Positions 61,277 through 64,000 of a stretch of 64,000 bases of DNA are shown one piece after another. Every line of letters starts with the position of its first letter. Positions within the stretch are counted from its first letter, which is position 1. The DNA lies in the NCBI GenBank assembly GCA_963772585.1, contig CAVYXV010000010.1, positions 124,001-188,000 on the forward strand, read 5' to 3'. The translations under genes and the position numbers were made by a program. This stretch comes from CAVVXN01 sp963772585 (GTDB lineage: Bacteria > Planctomycetota > PLA2 > JAEUHO01). The notes below the pieces were generated by a model. That model was not told where the DNA came from. It made no database searches and worked only from the letters and a program-made list of their open reading frames with translations.

Positions 61277-62996
61277 GTGTCGGACTATCGCTACGCGCGG
61301 ACCAAGAAGCTCCTGGGGCAGATCCTCAAGGAGATGAAGAAGGTCCACGAGGGGATGATCCAGGAGGCGCTGCAGGTGCAGCGGGAGGAGGGCGGGCAGA
61401 TCGGCCAGATCCTGATCCGCCTCGGGCACATCGACGACGGCGTCCTCCAGCAGGCCCTCGCCCGCCAGGCCGGCATCGAGATGATCGATCTCTCGAGCGT
61501 GCAGTTCACGCCCGAGCTCCTCGAGACCGTGGACCCCGAGACGGCGAAGGCCTTCCACGTCATCCCCGTCCGACAGGAGGGCGGCAAGCTCGTGGTCGCC
61601 GTGGGAAATCCCCAGAACACGGCGGTCCTCGACGACCTGCGCTTCATGACCGGCGGGGAGGTCGAGGGGGTGATGGCCCCCGAGGAAGACATCAAGAGGC
61701 TCGTCGCCGAGCACTACGGCACCCGCCAGAGCACCATGGAGCAACTGGTCGACGAGGTCGTCGAGCAGGTCGGCGGCACGCCGGGCCAGAAGCGCTACGA
61801 GGGTGTCGACCTCGCCGACCAGGAGGCGATGGCGAACTCGCCTCCGGTCATCAAGCTCCTTCAGTACCTCTTGTTCCAGGCCATCCGCGACCGCGCGTCG
61901 GACGTCCACCTCGAGCCCTTCGAGGACGACTTCAAGATCCGCTACCGCGTCGACGGCGCGCTCTACGAGCTCCAGGCTCCTCCGCGGCACCTCGCCCTCC
62001 CGCTCATCAGCCGGGTCAAGGTGATGGCCGGTCTCGACATCGCGGAAACCCGACTTCCGCAGGACGGCCGCATCGAGATCATGATCGGCGGGCGCAGTGT
62101 CGATCTCCGCGTGAGCACGCTCCCCACGATCTTCGGCGAGTCGTGCGTGATCCGCATCCTCGACAGTCCATCGTCGCCCTCGACCTCATGCAGGTCGGTC
62201 TTCGCGACGGGGACTACACGACGGTGAAGGACCTCTCCGCCTCCCGCACGGCATCGTCCTGGTGACGGGGCCGACCGGCTCGGGGAAGACCACGACGCTC
62301 TACTCCGCCCTCAACGACGCGAACGACGTCGGGGTCAAGATCATCACCACCGAGGACCCCGTCGAGTACGAGCTGCCGGGCGTGATCCAGGTGCAGGTCA
62401 ACGAGGAGATCGGGGTCACCTACGCCCGGTGTCTCCGGTCGATCCTCCGCCAGGACCCCGACATGATCCTGGTCGGCGAGATCCGCGACCTCGAGACCGC
62501 GCAGATCGCCGTGGAGTCCTCCCTCACGGGGCACGTCGTGTTCTCCACGCTGCACACGAACGACGCGCCGCTCGCGATCACGCGCCTGCTCGACCTGGGC
62601 ATCGAGCCCTTCCTCCTCTCGGCGACGCTCGAGGCCGTCATCGCGCAACGCCTCGTGCGTACCGTCTGCGACGAGTGCAAGGTGACCTACGAGCCGGGTA
62701 CCGAGATCCTGATGGAGCTCGGCCTCCGCAAGGAGGACATCGGAGGCAAGCGCTTCGCCTACGGGACGGGTTGCGACGCCTGCCATGGCAGCGGCTACCG
62801 GGGACGGACGGGCATCTTCGAGGTCCTGGTCCTGTCCGAGGCCGTGCGCCAGATGATCATCAAGGGGGCGTCCTCCGACGCCATCCGGGAGCAGGCGCGC
62901 CGGGAGGGCATGCGCATGCTTCGGGAGGCAGGTCTGCGCGCCATCTTCGAAGGGCGCACGACCGTCGAGGAGGTCCTGCGCGAGACCATGGGATGA
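61277..62996 (+). CDS. pilB: GspE/PilB-family assembly ATPase (second copy), with two apparent indels
   Basis: GTG start 10 bases after pilT. The MshEN-like N-terminus (KKLLGQILKEMKKVHEGMIQEAL), the VIKLLQYLLFQAIRDRASDVHLEP block and QDGRIEIMIGGRSVDLRVS are in one frame up to about 62165. Single bases appear to be missing near 62165 and 62235. With both restored the sequence reads through SIVALDLMQVGLRDGDYTTV and LRLPHGIVLVTGPTGSGKTTTLYS to TEDPVEYELPG, VGEIRDLETAQIA, the tetracysteine (CDECKVTY, CDAC) and the stop at 62996, giving 573 residues. This copy keeps the acidic Asp box (TEDPVEY), unlike the first, so it is the more conventional pilus extension ATPase. Confidence 0.88.
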
Positions 62997-63019
62997 TGGC
63001 GAGCTGAGGAGGAGCCAGG

Positions 63020-64000
63020 ATGCCGAAGATCTCCCGGGGTTCGGACGGCAAGGGCGGCGCTCGGCGTCGCCCGCCGGGTCGTGGCCCGGCGCCGTCCGGC
63101 GGCGCGGCCCCCCGGCCGCGGCGGCGGCGCGGGGGCAGGGTCTCGTCGAAGGCCTTGACCGACTTCACCAGTCAGTTGTCCACGCTCCAGGACGCGGGTC
63201 TGCCCATCGTGCGCAGCCTGCGGATCCTCGAAGGGCAGATGGACCGTGGGCCCTTCAAGAGCGTCATGGTCGAGGTGACCGAGGACGTCGAGAGCGGATC
63301 GCCGCTGTCCGAGGCGATGGCCAAGCACCCCGGCGTGTTCGACGACCTCTACTCGAACATGGTCAAGGCCGGCGAGGCCGGCGGCGTGCTCGACGTGATC
63401 CTCGCGCGCCTCGCGTCCTTCATGGAGAAGGCCCAGCGCCTGAAGAAGCGCGTCAAGGGCGCCATGACCTACCCGATCGTCGTCGGGTGCGTGACCCTCG
63501 CCATCCTGATGCTGATCATGGTCTTCGTCGTTCCGAAGTTCGAGGAGGTGTTCAAGCAGCTTCCGCAGGCCGGCGAGCTGCCCGCCCTGACCCGTGCCCT
63601 ACAGGCCTTCTCCAAGTTCCTGATCCACCAGGGCTACGTGCTGGTGCTCGGAATCATCGTGTTGGTGGTCGGCCTGCGCCTCTTCGGCCGGACACGCACC
63701 GGCCGGCGGTTGTACGACCGCATCAAGATGAACCTGCCGGTCATCGGTCACCTCGTCCGCAAGGTCGTGATCGCCCGGTTCAGCCGCACGTTCGGCACCC
63801 TCATCGCGTCCGGAGTTCCGATCCTCGAGGCCCTGCAGATCTGCCGGGAGACCGCGGGCAACAGCCTGATGGAGGACGCCCTCGGCAAGGTCGGCGAGTC
63901 CATCTCCGAGGGCGGGACCATCGCGGAGCCGCTCGGCGAGAGCGGCATCTTCGACGACATCGTCGTGAACATGATCGACGTCGGCGAGGAGACGGGCGAC
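63020..64000 (+). CDS. pilC: PilC/GspF inner-membrane platform protein, 3' end outside window
   Basis: The first 327 codons of a type II secretion F-domain protein. A basic, Pro/Arg/Gly-rich N-terminus (about 1-45) precedes ALTDFTSQLSTLQDAGLPIVRSLRIL, the first GspF domain with AMAKHPGVFDDLYSNMVKAGEAGGVLD, a TM pair (GAMTYPIVVGCVTLAILMLIMVFVVPKF and YVLVLGIIVLVVGLRLF), and the start of the second domain (ARFSRTFGTLIASGVPILEAL). It is the membrane anchor on which the PilB and PilT rings act. ATG 63020 has a GAGGAGGAGCC site. It lies 23 bases after the second ATPase and runs off the window. Confidence 0.95.
   Translation, partial: MPKISRGSDGKGGARRRPPGRGPAPSGGAAPRPRRRRGGRVSSKALTDFTSQLSTLQDAGLPIVRSLRILEGQMDRGPFKSVMVEVTEDVESGSPLSEAMAKHPGVFDDLYSNMVKAGEAGGVLDVILARLASFMEKAQRLKKRVKGAMTYPIVVGCVTLAILMLIMVFVVPKFEEVFKQLPQAGELPALTRALQAFSKFLIHQGYVLVLGIIVLVVGLRLFGRTRTGRRLYDRIKMNLPVIGHLVRKVVIARFSRTFGTLIASGVPILEALQICRETAGNSLMEDALGKVGESISEGGTIAEPLGESGIFDDIVVNMIDVGEETGD

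Noticed and set aside
60187..62996. pilT and second pilB as true pseudogenes
   Set aside because: All catalytic segments are conserved in alternating frames and the indels restore normal lengths, so decay is less likely than sequence error. They are annotated as single genes with notes.

Overview
This is a 64 kb chromosomal stretch of a very G+C-rich bacterium. It is densely coded, with many 4-base stop/start overlaps, frequent GTG starts and almost no intergenic space. There is no sign of phage, insertion sequences, plasmid functions or CRISPR. The cell is diderm-like with meso-DAP peptidoglycan (DNPR motif in MurE) and has type IV pili, a ferredoxin-linked 2-oxoacid oxidoreductase and a glycogen operon. 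Secreted alpha/alpha-toroid and FIST proteins, and a dcw cluster that stops before ftsA/ftsZ, would fit a Planctomycetota-like or related deep lineage. That placement is inference from gene content only.

Layout. 0-9.4 kb: housekeeping and hydrolytic genes (App1-like phosphatase, TldD/TldE pair, methyltransferase, M1 aminopeptidase, a PP-loop ATPase of unknown role, Gph). 9.5-10.6 kb: a receiver-GGDEF diguanylate cyclase. 10.7-19.7 kb: a tightly overlapped glycogen operon (debranching enzyme, GT4 glucosyltransferase, GH57 amylase, and a 1405-residue glycogen synthase-phosphorylase fusion), followed by a CHAD-CYTH protein. 21-34 kb: thiol peroxidase, FIST protein, an adaptor/toroid two-gene unit, a secreted HExxH protein, a sugar kinase, KorA/KorB and a lipoprotein. 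34-36 kb: tRNA-Ser, a K+ channel, a small unknown gene, and the SRP RNA on the minus strand.

36.3-51 kb: a division and cell-wall cluster in the order mraZ-rsmH-ftsL-ftsI-murE-murF-mraY-ftsW-murG-murC-murB, then an inverted cation-efflux gene, then an ftsQ-like gene. murD, ddl, ftsA and ftsZ are missing from their usual places. MraY carries a LysM-like domain in a periplasmic loop, the most unusual architecture in the window. 51-58 kb: an unknown membrane protein, rplM-rpsI, yebC, moxR, and on the minus strand a pyruvate phosphate dikinase with a histone H1-like Lys/Ala tail. 58.4-64 kb: a type IV pilus/type II secretion-type cluster (two GspE/PilB ATPases, PilT, and PilC truncated by the window end).

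Four otherwise intact genes (ftsI, murB, pilT and the second pilB-like ATPase) are broken by six single-base indels. Two lie in 8-G runs, and four are clustered in 60.7-62.3 kb. All are most simply read as consensus errors in the assembly, although they need checking.
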